DNA from: Paragordius varius
Taxonomy: Eukaryota; Nematomorpha
Direction: 5' to 3'
Assembly (NCBI GenBank): GCA_964247055.1
Contig: OZ176054.1
Span: forward strand, 9,610,001-9,674,000
DNA: 64,000 nucleotides
The position numbers and the translations under genes are program-made. This document shows, in pieces, positions 36,952 through 49,328 of this stretch (its first letter is position 1; each line of letters opens with the position of its first letter). The notes beneath the pieces were generated by a model that saw nothing but the letters and a program-made list of their open reading frames with translations, did not search any database and was not told the origin of the DNA.

Positions 36952-39943
36952 TTAGTTTTTGCGCTTATCGCTCTTTACTTGTTTCTCAATAAAATTTTTG
37001 AAATGTCGCAGGATAAGCAAATTTCGCATCTGAATTTGACTTTCAATCGTTAGTTTATTTAGCCGTATTATTTGAACGTCTTCTTCATTTAAGGGGGCGG
37101 AATTTAACCTTAACAACATTTTTAAATTGCACACTAAATGTTTAATATCAAAATTAATTTTTTCCAACGCTTTATTAAATAATCTATTCTTTGCATTTTG
37201 ACTGTGATTATTCTTATAAATAAAATCCGATGATTGTGAAAACATATCGGGAGCAGGGTTTGTTTGCAGTCCTTTACTTTCCCGTATCATATATTGAAAT
37301 AGCTGATTGTATTGTGTAAGACGGTTAATCAGATTGTTGAGATATATACTTGACTACAATTTTATAAAATTATAAAAAATGTTTTTAACTATTGCCAATT
37401 TTTTAGATTAACAAATATGAATAAATGATGTTTACTGAATCCATTTGTTCGTCGAAAAGTTCTTCTAATGGTTTTTTGACCAGCAAGTCTAAATCATTGA
37501 ACCTGATTAAATCAAGAGTCGCTTCTTCCAATGATAAACTTTCGCTCTGGGCATATAAATATATTGGATTGACAGTGAAAAATCAATCAATAATCAAATA
37601 ACATTTATATTACAGTAAATATTGAAATCATACGAACAAAATGTAAATATAAAGACAAATATCTTTTTCTAAAAAACAACCATATTTTTTCAAATTCAAT
37701 TTGTTCAAATATAACTTATTGTTTTGGATTGCAAAATAGGGATTAGGTATGTAAATTGTTAATACACTCAATTACACTGCTCAACAAGGTTTTGCACCAC
37801 CCCATTATTTTTGCATTTTCTGATACCTAATGGCATGGAAAGGCCAAAACAAAAAAGAAAAATGAGGCCACCAATAGGATTTTTCCAAAATTTAATTTTT
37901 AAATTTGTATTTAATTCAAAAATAACAATCATTCCTTGTGTATATATGTTTAAATATTCAAACAAGCAAGTCGATACAAGTAATATTCCATGCATGGATA
38001 ACATATTCTAGGCATTAAATAAGATACTAAATAAGCTAGAGCCAAAGTATTAAAAATCTAAAAGGGGCTTATGTATAGTGTGTTAGATATGGGCGGCTGC
38101 ACAAGCTCTGCATATCCCCCAAGCGATCCTATGATTATGCCAGATATGGCAAAGATAACAATAAGTAAGCGTAAAGTCCGATAAGAGAGACTTGCAAGCA
38201 AAATCGTGGCAAATTGACATGTCAAATTAACCAATTTACAGAATAAAGTTAGATAAATTCTACAATTAAATTGAATATAAATTAGGTCAATACAAATGGT
38301 CCAACCCCATAACAGTAAATTCTACTAAAAGTGGCTACACAACATCCATCTGAAATTCAAAATACAAAACAACCAATAATTTTAAAAAAATAAGGTATAT
38401 CCACTAGGTATAAATAAAGGATTTTTATAAGAACCAACTCAAGAGAAAAAGTCTAATAAGTACTTGAAAGAACGAAATCTAACAAAAAAATATAGCCTTT
38501 CTGAAAGCCGAAGGTTTAAACCATAGAATGCCTTTTTTAGTATTTTTTTAAAAAATTTTTATATGTGTTAAAAATTCACTTGAAAAAAAAGACTAAATTT
38601 TGACGTTTAAGTCCGTACTATTTTTTTTCTCTCTGATATTTAAATGACTTTATATTCAAAAGATAGAGTTTAAAAAGCTTTATTAAATGTTATTAAGATA
38701 ATATAATAACATTTTATTATAAAGTTATATTTAATTTTCTCTCGATTTTCTCTTGTTTTTGAAAAATTGAAAAACCTTCTGATTGGCGGGATCAGAATTT
38801 TTTTCAAATTCGGTTTTAAAACACTGAAATTTGTCATAATTTAAAAGGTTTGAGTGGTGGTTAAAAATGTCCAAATTTGTCGACTAGTGTTATTTGACAA
38901 TGTCATCAAGTAGTTTATGCTGGAAAAATTAAGGTTTGATAAAGTAGGGTTGTCTTATTTGTCTTAATATTTTTACGTTTTGTCCGTGTAATTTCAATTT
39001 TTATTGTAAAAGTTCCTAAATAGAGATGATGATTTTTGTAATCTTCAATATCAAAAAAGCAATTTATGTAATTAATTATTTACCAATTGATTATAAAGTG
39101 ATCGAGACAATTTTTTTAATTCCCGGATTCGATTTTGACTTGATTCCAAAATATCTCGCCTTATACCAGCTCTCTTTTTCTTATTAAGCTTGTCAAAATT
39201 TAAATTAGCCAAATATTTGCATGATATGGTGTAGCGTTTTTGTACTTCAGTTAATTCATCCAGTGAATAAGTATTTAATGATGGGGTGTTAAAATTTTTC
39301 TTTTGATATAATATTTTAGATATGTTCTTACCGTAATTTGAGGAATCAAAATAATTATTAATTAGCGGTATTTGACGAACTGGCTTCTCATTGAAATATA
39401 GAAATCGGGCATCTGATCGTTGAGAGAGATCGATTTTTTCATCTCGCATCAATTCTTTTATATGATTCCGGAGGAGGCTATTTATATAAGATATTTTTTT
39501 AGGTGACTCCTCGTTTTTAATCAATGATAGTTCGGTTAGATTATCACTGTCATCATCTTTTTCTTCTACCTGATCATCTTGAATTGTTGCCTCTTGTTTA
39601 TTGTCATAATTCATAGATATTTCATTAGTGATTGGTTCGGATCCACTCGTTAACCTTAGTGGACCGTCATTGTCGACCCCGGTTTCCTTTATTTTGTTTT
39701 CAAAGTTTTCAGATGGAACATCACCACTCAGTGAATCGATTAATTGTTGTCTATAAGTTTCATCATTTAAAATCCCGACCAAACGTTTCTCATTTTTGTT
39801 TGGTATGGGAGCAGCAACGTTTTCCGACATCATATATTTTGGCCAATCCTGTATTCCATTTTCACCAGCGGTGTATAGCATGCGAGTATTGTAAATTGAT
39901 ATTCCAAGACTTAATGTTAGGATAGATAACCAAATGTGGATTC
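36952..39943 (-). CDS. Unrecognised gene with N-terminal hydrophobic segment; at least three exons
   Basis: Exons on the minus strand: 39084-39943 (starts mid-codon, so an upstream exon or start is missing), 37436-37546 (37 codons) and 36952-37353 (ends in TAA). All junctions are GT-AG and in phase, giving about 457 codons. The protein opens with a hydrophobic stretch (IHIWLSILTLSLGISIY, signal peptide or membrane anchor), then a polar acidic region (EEKDDDSDNLTELS), then a Lys/Arg- and Leu-rich C-terminal half predicted helical (NRIRELKKLSRSLYNQL, LEEATLDLIRFNDLDLL, YLNNLINRLTQYNQLF). I recognise no known family. Consistent splicing and non-repetitive coding content argue that it is real. 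Its 1.5-kb intron is almost filled by a transposon with another inside it. Confidence 0.7.
37610..39009. mobile_element. 1.4-kb Tc1/mariner-like TIR element in an intron of the unknown gene, with a nested insertion
   Basis: Left end TTACAGTAAATATTGAAATC with subterminal AAAGACAAAT..CTAAAAAACAACC. Right end GTTGTCTTATTTGTCTT, then AATTTCAATTTTTATTGTAA. These are the ends of the 292-bp MITE at 20778-21069, but here the centre holds a different 1.1-kb element (37775-38889). Without that insertion the host element would be about 280 bp. Confidence 0.72.
37775..38889. mobile_element. 1.1-kb non-coding TIR element, divergent copy 2 (TTA target duplication), nested
   Basis: Ends CACTGCTCAACAAGGTTTT and AAATTTGTCGACTAGTG, flanked by TTA on both sides (37772-37774, 38890-38892). 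It shares the near-terminal TTTTTGCATTTTCTGATA block and overall length with copies 1 and 3 but is much more diverged. No intact coding frame. Confidence 0.7.
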
Positions 39944-42900
39944 CTATTAAAAAATAACGTTTAATTAGTTTAAAATAAAAAGGAATTAATTTCTGAGTGC
40001 TTTATTTTCTATTGATTGATATTTTAATTGCTTATATTTAAAACTGTCAATAAATAGTGTGTTACATTTTGAGTCAAAATTGCATTCTGAAATTTAGTTA
40101 CTTATGGATTAAAAACCACCAGCTCATAGAATCCGAAAAATGGGGATCTCTTTGCATATGGAAACGCCAAAACTCATTTTTAAATGGCAGTTTTTAGAAT
40201 GGTTTTCCATATTATTTATATGTAAAAATAGCAGGTGTAAGTAACTACATGATATATATATATAATATTATCTCAATTCGTGTAGATAGTATACATAAGG
40301 GTATTTAAAAATCAAAGGTTTTGTTTAAACAAATAATTTATTGAATAGGGGGTCATTATTGGTGAGAATTTGAAAATACCACAGTAATTTAATATATGGA
40401 CATGAAGGTTATTTTTGAAAATAAAAACAATGATTTATATGGTTCAGTACCTTAAGGTGGATAAAAATTTTCAAAACATTTGTATTAACAATAAAGCCGT
40501 TACATGAATTTTTATTTAAACAATATTTTTATCCATGTCAAAATACCGCATAACCAAAAACCATTTGATAAAATAATGGTGTCAACATAAATAAAAAACC
40601 CTATCACAAAAACTCTTTTAAAACAGATGACTGCAAATATAGGCTTTTCAGCATAGTTTGAAACCAAAACGACCCCTAATTATTTTTTTAATACCTTTTT
40701 GGCCCAAAACATGAAGGAAAATAATTAAGATAATAACCACCTCATATCAAATATAAATATAAAACTTATTGTATTAGTTTAGATTAGAAATTATTTGTTA
40801 ACATTACGGCATATAAGATAAATATGTTTAACAATATCTCTCATAAATAGGTATTTCCAGGTTAGTGTAACACAAATAATTTGATAAGTGGCTAATAATA
40901 AATTAAATATAATCTCTTATTGCTATTTTTCAGTTAATAACTAATATAAAATAAATGAATTTATTTAAATATTGATATTAAGTAATAAAGACATACTCTA
41001 CCATCAAATTATTTTATTCCAACCTGCCTTAAAGTTAAGGTGTCTGAAATCTTGAATTAATACCGCAGACTTTGCCATTCTTTTTCTTAAAAACCATAAC
41101 TTTAATAACCACCTTTTTAATAAATACAGGAATACAGAGATAATCACCCTAACCAACAAGAACAAGTGTTTTTAAGAAATATTTACTAAAAAATAATATA
41201 AAATATTAGAAAAGATTAAAAACTTACTGGACACCGCTGTTTAGCTTAGCTAAAATGAATTCAAATATATACCGTTCTTCCTCATATTGGGAATTTTAAT
41301 TGTTTTAATTTAATGAAAAGCGTGACAATGGTCCATTTTATACTGGATATATAAAACATTTAGTGTATTAATTCTATGTTCCACTAATTTAAGAGGACTC
41401 TGTAAATTTAAAAAGGTATTTTAATTTTGCGTTGTAAATGGGAATTTTTTATTTAAGTCATTTAATTCATATTACTCGATTTTTTCATAAAAAATTTGAT
41501 ATAGGATATAAGTATACTTGCTATGTGGGTCATTATAGGTAATTCCTCGAATCCACTAAAATAAATGTAAATAAAGTGCTGAATATGTAATAAATGCTAT
41601 TAACTAAAAATTTAATTGTAAAAATGTTATTTTATACGGATGCAAGCAAACGTTCATTAACATTATTTATGATAATTATTAATTAGGTAAATGATATACT
41701 TAAAACGGGCACCCTAGTGAGAATTTCGTGTCTGACACATTTTGCAAGTATGCGCATGTTTGGATAACATTGTCTTTGCATCTCCATTTTTTGAAAATTT
41801 ATTAGTTTTCTGTATAAACATTTCCAAATATATACCAGACTTTACCTTATAAATATCACAAAAAAGTGTCATTTTAGCGACATTGTTTGGAAGATTCATT
41901 GAAAATTCACACGGTTATAAAAAATTAACATAATTGGGTATTTTTAGTCAAACATTTCAGAACACGGGTCATGAATACGTGTATTAATGAATTTTTAATA
42001 TAATTTATAAATTTATTAATATCTGCATATTTGCAAATAAGATGTGATGGGCTTTCCCCTTTTTCGTTCTTATGAAAAAGCGATCTGAATTGAATTAATA
42101 TTAAATGACGATATATTTTGTGAGTCAAGATAGATATTAAATGGGTAGAATATAAATTAACGCAAATAAAAAATGTATCTGTGATCACGAAATTTATTTT
42201 GACGTTAAAAAAAATCATTCTGACATAATATGCATCTTACTAAAACATCCTTAAACCCCGATACAAGGAACCAAACAAATTAATTTACAATCTTTTAGGT
42301 CATCCTCACCATTTTCTTACCAAATCCTTTACATCAATTTCGGCAAAAATATAAAAATGTATAAAAGCATGCTTAAAATTGTGTAAATGAGCCGAAGAAT
42401 GACTAAAATAAGGTAAGTATCATCTATCTTTAAATACTTCTTATCAAAATTGTTTAAGTAACATTAGGCTTTTATCAAAAAATTTTTAATGCTTTCTCAG
42501 ATATTCCATTATAATGAAAGGAGCTAATAATATCTCTTGATTTTAAATAGGTATTTGATTTTTGATTATGCTTGAAATTTTTATTAGACACATACTTCAC
42601 CCGGAGAAAGATGTTAATTTTAAAATCAATGCATAAAAAGCTTACAATAATACAAAACATGGCACAGCTTGCCAATGAATCAAGGTTCTTAGCTTAGCAG
42701 TTAGCATAAAATTGGGGTCTTGTGCGCTGTTCCACCATTTTTATATAACAAAAATCAATTAAAAGGGTAGAGTCTATTCTAAATTTAATAAAAAAATATT
42801 TAGTTTGTGTAAATATTAAATTATTAACTCTAGATAAATAAAATTATAAATAGAATTTAATTCAATAAATGTAAAACACAGAATTTGGATTATATTTAAT

Positions 42901-42946
42901 TTCTGAAAATTTTGGCCGCTTGGCAACCCTTGTTAAAAGTCTACAT
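39944..42946. other. Gene-free AT-rich stretch
   Basis: No supported gene. It presumably holds the 5' exon(s) and promoter of the unknown minus-strand gene. A splice-donor-like TCCA/GTAAGT lies on the minus strand near 41231, possibly a 5' untranslated exon, but nothing confirms it. Confidence 0.35.
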
Positions 42947-45150
42947 CAGAGGTGTCCAACACAAACATCTTCGCGGTTGCATTGATAAATTTTTATATAT
43001 TTATTTTTTTTAAGCCAAATTTTTGATGATATATCTTGTAAATAATCGTAAATTTTTGATTTCCAATTTTTATTTTTTAACATTTTTAAATCACCTTTGT
43101 GTATCAATTTTAAAATATATTTTTTTTATTCAAATTAATAATATTTATTTTTTTCGAATTTATATCATATCATTATACACTTTGCTTCCTACTCCTACTG
43201 CCAACATTATCAAAAAGACAAATTAATACCACAAATCGGTAGCTTATACGTTTACTCCAGAAAATTAAGGTAATAAAATATTTTTTATACTAATATTTTA
43301 GTTATATTACCTGCCAACATTATCAAAAACAAATTAATACCACAAATCGGTAGCTTAGACGTTTACTCCAGAAAATTAAGGTAATATAATATTTTTTTAT
43401 ACTGATATTAGTTTAAAAATATGAGCACAAAAAGAGGTTGTAAATTAAACGATAAATTAATGAAAGAATTTCCTTTTATCAAAAAAAAACGAAGAATGAA
43501 TCATTCATGGCGGCAAGCATGATATTACAAATCATATACAAACACAGAAACATAAAAAATGTTTAGATATGGCGGCATCATCTTACAAAAGCGATTTATA
43601 TCGAAAACCGCTTTTAGAGAGGAAGAAAAAAATTTGGCACTAGCCAAAGGCGTTTTATCTTTTCACGCCGTTAATCACAATAATTGCTTTAGATCTATGG
43701 ATTGTACCTCACAGGTTTCGTACCTTATTCAATAAAAAATATACATGTGCCCTTACAAAGGCTGAAGCCATTGTATGCAATGTCCTTTACCACATGCATT
43801 TTCTGAAATACTAAAAGATTTGCAAAAAATTAATTTCATATCGCTATACTCTGATGCATTAAATCACAAACAATTATTTCCCACTTTAATAAAATATTTT
43901 GATTTAGAAACCGGAGTAAAAATTAAAATTGTAGATTTTATTTCTCTACCCGGTGAAAATTCCGACATAATTTTTATTTCAATAATGAATATTCTAGAAA
44001 AAAATAATTTAAAAGACAAAATCATCGCATATTGCGCTGACAACACCAATACGAACTTCGGTGGAAAAGCAAGGAGGAGAACAAAAGATATTTTTTATTA
44101 TTTAGCACATAATCTTAATCAAAACATTATTGGCGTTGGGTGTGCAGCGCATATGATACACAACGCTATTTAAACAGCTGCTGATTTGTGGCCCCTAGAT
44201 TTTTATAAACACATTAGAAACGCTTAAGGAATTTTGTGAAAAAGCAGAAGTTCAAGCAAAAAATGCTTGGATATTGAACTCGTTGGTTAGCTCTTCTGCC
44301 AGCTATCGAAAGAATTTTAAAATTGTAAGATCCTTTAAAATCCTATTTTTTATCACAGGACAAATGCCCTTTAACTTTGGAAATTTAAAAATATGGTTAG
44401 AGTTCCTACATAATATGCTTCTGTCTTTCAAAATGTTATTAAATCGATAGAGGGTGACAAAATTTGGGCAATCGAAGTAGCCAATAAAGTTAGTAACCTA
44501 AATTCCAATGTCAAGAACGGTTAGAAAATAACTTTATACCATTAACCATCCGCAATATAATAAATAATTTAAAAAAACAAGGCTTAATAAATCGCCAAGA
44601 TATCCTGTACCATATAAAAATGTTTTATACAAACTGTAAAGATTATTTGATCATTTTCATTGGATAACATTAAAATCAGAATTTAATTGGTGCGATGTTC
44701 AAAAATCATTTGATTATATCTGCTCCCAAAAATTCTCAAAAAGTAGTCTTTCAGAAAATGATCTTTTTTCTGAAGTATCATTAGTTAAAAGATATATATT
44801 AATAATGAAAACTTAAATTATGGACAAAAGAAAAGTATACAGTAAAAAAGAAATGGTTGGAAATATTTCATCATTTTGAAGCCAACTATATTACATACAA
44901 TAATATTTTAAAATTGTGGAATTCGCACTATCTTTATGTGGAGCCAACGCTGTTACTGAGCGCGTTTTTTCTACAGTAAATCAGGTGGGGACATCGGAAA
45001 AATCAAATTTAAATGTTGAAACTTTAAGGCCGTTTTATCTGTCAAATATAATTTGACAAATTCTTGTGAAGACTTCTACAATATTTTAAAAAATGATGAC
45101 AATCTGCTAAAACGCATTCACTCAAACAAAAAATATACCAAAGAATAAAA
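42947..45150 (+). mobile_element. Broken hAT transposon with transposase remains
   Basis: The likely left end CAGAGGTGTCCAACACAAA (42947) matches hAT termini and resembles the end at 57607. Transposase coding begins near 43422 in interrupted frames (FHAVNHNNCFRSMDCTS). It is open at 43775-44173 (LYSDALNHKQLFP, CADNTNTNFGG, GVGCAAHMIHNA: the RNase-H fold region with its Asp). It ends in a C-terminal dimerisation region near 44938 (GANAVTERVFSTVNQ). Multiple stops and frame changes make it inactive. I did not find a right terminal repeat. Confidence 0.8.
43198..43420. repeat. 113-bp direct tandem duplication inside the hAT element
   Basis: CTGCCAACATTATCAAAAA begins at 43198 and again at 43311. 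Both copies continue through ACCACAAATCGGTAGCTTA, CGTTTACTCCAGAAAATTAA and an AATATTTTTTATACT segment, with few differences. Confidence 0.85.
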
Positions 45151-45499
45151 TATTTTCTTATATTTATAAAGTTTTTATGTTAAAAAATAAACAAAATTAC
45201 TTAAAATATTGTATACTTCATAATTTGTCAAATTATATTCGAACACATAAAATGGCTTTTATTCAACATTTAAATTTGATTCCGTGTCCTTACTTAATTT
45301 ACTATGGAAAAACGCGTTCGATAGCAGTGGTTCAGGTAAAGATAAGGCAAATTCTACAATTAAAATATTATTGTATGGTACATAATTTGTTTAAAAATGA
45401 TTATTTTAACCATTTCTATCCTACGTATTTTTTTCTATTGTCCATAATATAAGTTTTCATTCAATATATTTATTTATTAATGAAACTCCATAAAAAAGT

Positions 45500-45965
45500 G
45501 TCATTGTGCACTTCTTATCTTCCAAATAATCGTTTCTGTTTGTATAAAACATTTTTATATTCTGGCTATTCATTGAGCCTTGTTTTTCTGGATGCTTTAT
45601 TATATTGCGATTAGGTAATGGTATAAAATTATTTTCTAATCTTTTTTGACTTGGAATTTTGACCTTTGTCCTGTGATAACAAATAGGATTCTAGGAGATC
45701 ACATTTTTAAATATTTCAATCGCTGGCAAAAGAGCTAACCAACAGTTCTACAATATCCAAGCATTTTAACATCTATATTTTCCACATCCAGGGGTAACAA
45801 ATCAGTAGCTGTTTGAATAGGGTTGTGTTCCTGCCAATGTTTTAATTAAGATTATTATCTAAATTGTTAAAAATATTTTTTGTGCCGCTTCTTACATCAC
45901 CCATCGCACTTTGTGATGATTTCGTCTTTATTATTTTTTTCTAGAATATTACAATCACTTCACCC
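45500..45965 (-). mobile_element. Second, inverted fragment of the same hAT transposase
   Basis: The minus strand matches the plus-strand hAT. TTGGTTAGCTCTTTTGCCAG corresponds to TTGGTTAGCTCTTCTGCCAG at about 44283; AGAAAATAATTTTATACCATTA to about 44523; CTTATTTGGAAG-side CTGATTTGTTACCCCTGG to about 44180. The intervening transposase segment is missing. The two copies face each other, tail to tail. Confidence 0.75.
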
Positions 45966-46786
45966 TTTGTTCGTGCACATGTAAATTTATTGAATAAGGT
46001 ACAAACAACCGGTAAGGTACAAATTTTTTTATATTTATAATGTATTTGTGTGAATGAATAAATATTACAATAAATTTTTTGTATAAAAATTTTTGGTTGT
46101 ACTCCCCAATGACCCCCCCTTCTCGGATTTGTCCCGTTTTTTCCTTCAAAAAATTCACCTTACGCATACATAAACACTTAGCCTACTCAAAAATGGTTTA
46201 CAAAAATTAAAAACATACATTACTTCTATAAAAATCTCCATTTATGTTTTAAATATTATGCATTCTTTTTATTGACAACCTAATGCGATTTATGAATTTA
46301 TACTTTTGAAAGATGTATTAGCTTATATAAAATAAATTTTAAAAATTTTGAAAATAAGAAAATTAGACCGATGCAAACAATATCGACACATCACAATATA
46401 ATTAACCAATTAAATCGATAAAATAAATATGGTTTTGGGTTAGAAGCTAGGCTTTCTTTTTCGGGCCCTAATTAGACCCAATCCACACCGGAATAAAAAT
46501 CTGGAGGCAGAACCGGAGACCCTACGCAATAAATTTCAAGTTTTATTTTCAGTATTTTTGTCACATCGTATATGGTTAGACAAAAATGCTTCTTGATGAA
46601 TCTTAAAATTTTCGTACATACTAACCTTTACCCCATTATTTTATAATTGATGCATAATCGATAAGAAACACATGATTTATAATCTACCATTCAACAATCA
46701 TTACATTAATGATTTGATTCGTAATGTGATTATTGATGATAAATACTATTATAAATGAAGTGAAGAGCACATTTATGCTATAATGT
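45966..46786. other. Upstream flank of the LRR gene
   Basis: No gene is supported. A slightly GC-richer patch at about 46430-46540 (GGGTTAGAAGCTAGGC, CGGGCCCTAATTAGACCC) is of unknown nature. The LRR gene's promoter is expected here, with no clear motif. Confidence 0.4.
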
Positions 46787-49291
46787 ATGAACCATATAAA
46801 TCCAAAAATTTATTTAATTATATGGTTTATTGTTGTATTGGTTAATATTGAGTTAACTGACAAAACTCTTCCTAGCATTTTAAATAATACTGCACCAATC
46901 AATGGGATGTGTGAATGGAAATTCAAAGGCACCCTATTACATTGTTTCAATCCAAATGATAACTCCACAAATTTTACATTAGGACTCAAAGATTTTTTAC
47001 ACATTTTATATGGGCAAGGCGATGAAACAGCTATGGATGTGGTGATAGAGAACCTACCATTATTTCATAGGAGATTGGGTGCTTGTAATCGGATTAGCAT
47101 GCTTAAACTTACGGGTGTTATGGATAAAACGTTACCCATACTAAGTGATTCGCTTGCCTCTCCCATTTGTAAACAGGGAGAGAGGTTTATGTTAAATCGT
47201 TTAATTATCTATAATCATACACTTAAGGTTTTAAACTATAACCTTACTGCATTCCGTAATTTGTTGGAGCTGCATATAGTGCATGGTACTTTACAGATGA
47301 TAGAAAAAAATTATTTTACAAACACAAAAATTAAATGGCTAAACCTAGAAGATAATATGATAGAAAGATTGGATGAGCATTCATTTTGGAATATGTCAAA
47401 CTTATATAATTTAAATTTGGCAGATAATCTGATTAAAAAATTACCAAATAATTTATTCAATCAGTACAATAATATCATGATATTAAATTTGCGTAACAAT
47501 AAAATTAGATGCCTGGATCCCATAATATTTCAAAACTTGGATTACTTAAAATATTTGGATATTTCGCAAAATAACCTAACAACGCTTGAGACTAGTTTAA
47601 TTTTTAATCCCAATACTGTGGCTTTACAGTTATTAATATATTTAAACGTATCGCACAACCAAATTGAACGATTAAATATTAGTCAAGTAAATCCATTTAT
47701 CATCAATTTCGATTTAAAAGAAAATCCACTGAGTGAAATTATTGGCTTAGATTTTATTATTCTCCTTGAAAGAACTTTTTTAAAAATCATAAACCCTGAG
47801 AAAACCAGTCTAATGGATGTAAACAGCCAAAAACTCATGTGTGATTGTAAAATAGGGGTGTTAATAAATTCTACTAACCACTGGCCCGATGCAAAATGTA
47901 ACTCTCCCCATGGTTTATTGGGTAAATATGTGAAAGATATAAAGTTTCAAATGATGTGTAACACATATGCCACAAATGTCAGAAATATTTCTACGAATGA
48001 TAACAAAACAAATAAACCATTTTTATGTATGATTGATAAAGAAAACACTTCATTAATGTGTGTTAATGCTTCGTTAACATATATTACACTGTATATGGCA
48101 AAAAGACCAAAGACCATACGATACATTTGGTTAAAAAATGTTACCAAGGATGATCCTGTCGTAATTCTCGACAAAGAGAGTTTTTTTCGAGGTGCTCAAT
48201 ACCTATATTGGATTGATACAAAAGAATCTATACAGCCATTAGGTATTATACTGAAATTGACTTGCAATTTAACTGCCTTAGCTATAAATTATAATAATCT
48301 AGAAGATTTATCCCAAATAACAGGTGTTTTGTGTAATAAAGGAATTCAATTAACTGAGTTACAGTCCCACCATAATCAATTTTTATCGTTAAATCGAGAA
48401 TCGTTCGGTAGCTTGACGTCTATAAAAACCATAAATGTATCATGGAATAAAATTCGAATAGTGGCTTCCGATACATTGCAGAGTCTAATTAAGTTAAAGG
48501 TTTTAGATCTAAGTCACAATCAAATAAGGGTGATAAGCGAGATCAAATTCCCAAATTCCATAAACATTATATATCTGGATCATAATGCAATCGAAAAGAT
48601 ATCATTCGATTTCCTTGGATACGTAGGCCGTTACATAACACTGAATGGGAACCCTTTAATTTGTCCCACCAAAAATTTCAATAATGACATGCCTGATTAT
48701 TTCGATAAAAATCTCATTTTTTTTGCCAATACAGTTAGTGAAGGACAGAATAGCAGGCTTTTTAAACCGACCTGTTTGATAGATTGTGGTGATTATAATA
48801 CAACGCAACCATATGCCATACTAAATGACATCCCTGAAGTGTACTGTAAATTGAAAGGGCCGACACCTACTCCAAAAAGTCTTACCTCTAGCATAGTAAG
48901 TTCAACTCAAAAAACAACAGAAACACTCACGAATAAAAATTTATCCAAGTCGGAAAATTTTGTTGGTCCAGTTAAGCCTGGTTGGATAAAAATAAGTGTG
49001 CGACTATCAGTCCCAATCAGCCTTTTTGTACTATTGATACTCAATATATCATTCTTTGTGATCATTATAGCGTTGGTAACTATCAATTGTTTTGTGCATA
49101 CGGATAAATTATCTCCAATTCCAAACGAAAATAAATCCAATAATAAGGAAACCACAAATGATGTTTCTGAAAAGGTAAATTACACAAATGTACAATCCAA
49201 TAGCGAGCGTAATGATTATTCAGAATCTGAAATACAAAATTATAAAAATTATGAACGTTCTTATGATGGTGGTAGTTTAAATACATATTAA
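46787..49291 (+). CDS. Intronless leucine-rich-repeat single-pass membrane protein
   Basis: 834 residues. A hydrophobic N-terminus (YLIIWFIVVLVNIEL, signal peptide about 1-24) leads into a lumenal/extracellular region with a first LRR block, about residues 150-320 (repeats such as IKWLNLEDNMIERLDEHSF and LKYLDISQNNLTTL). A cysteine-rich LRR-CT cap follows (CDCKIGVL...MMC, about 349-393). A second, shorter LRR block at about 515-615 (LKVLDLSHNQIRVI) has its own cap (NPLICPTKNF...CLIDCGDY, about 617-665). A Ser/Thr-rich stalk precedes one transmembrane helix (LFVLLILNISFFVIIIAL, about 740-763) and a roughly 70-residue Asn/Ser/Tyr-rich tail with no TIR or kinase domain. Likely a surface adhesion or receptor protein; no specific orthologue recognised. 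Many Asn-X-Ser/Thr sites fit secretion. Confidence 0.88.
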   Translation: MNHINPKIYLIIWFIVVLVNIELTDKTLPSILNNTAPINGMCEWKFKGTLLHCFNPNDNSTNFTLGLKDFLHILYGQGDETAMDVVIENLPLFHRRLGACNRISMLKLTGVMDKTLPILSDSLASPICKQGERFMLNRLIIYNHTLKVLNYNLTAFRNLLELHIVHGTLQMIEKNYFTNTKIKWLNLEDNMIERLDEHSFWNMSNLYNLNLADNLIKKLPNNLFNQYNNIMILNLRNNKIRCLDPIIFQNLDYLKYLDISQNNLTTLETSLIFNPNTVALQLLIYLNVSHNQIERLNISQVNPFIINFDLKENPLSEIIGLDFIILLERTFLKIINPEKTSLMDVNSQKLMCDCKIGVLINSTNHWPDAKCNSPHGLLGKYVKDIKFQMMCNTYATNVRNISTNDNKTNKPFLCMIDKENTSLMCVNASLTYITLYMAKRPKTIRYIWLKNVTKDDPVVILDKESFFRGAQYLYWIDTKESIQPLGIILKLTCNLTALAINYNNLEDLSQITGVLCNKGIQLTELQSHHNQFLSLNRESFGSLTSIKTINVSWNKIRIVASDTLQSLIKLKVLDLSHNQIRVISEIKFPNSINIIYLDHNAIEKISFDFLGYVGRYITLNGNPLICPTKNFNNDMPDYFDKNLIFFANTVSEGQNSRLFKPTCLIDCGDYNTTQPYAILNDIPEVYCKLKGPTPTPKSLTSSIVSSTQKTTETLTNKNLSKSENFVGPVKPGWIKISVRLSVPISLFVLLILNISFFVIIIALVTINCFVHTDKLSPIPNENKSNNKETTNDVSEKVNYTNVQSNSERNDYSESEIQNYKNYERSYDGGSLNTY

Positions 49292-49328
49292 TTAAATGAT
49301 TACAATCTATAAATATAAGTAATGTATA

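Noticed and set aside
39632-39925. 97-codon plus-strand frame opposite the unknown gene
   Set aside because: Shadow of the minus-strand exon, which has consistent in-phase splicing.
41231-41290. Possible upstream exon of the unknown gene ending before GTAAGT
   Set aside because: The only open frame has the wrong phase for joining at 39943 and no start codon in frame; at best a 5' untranslated exon.
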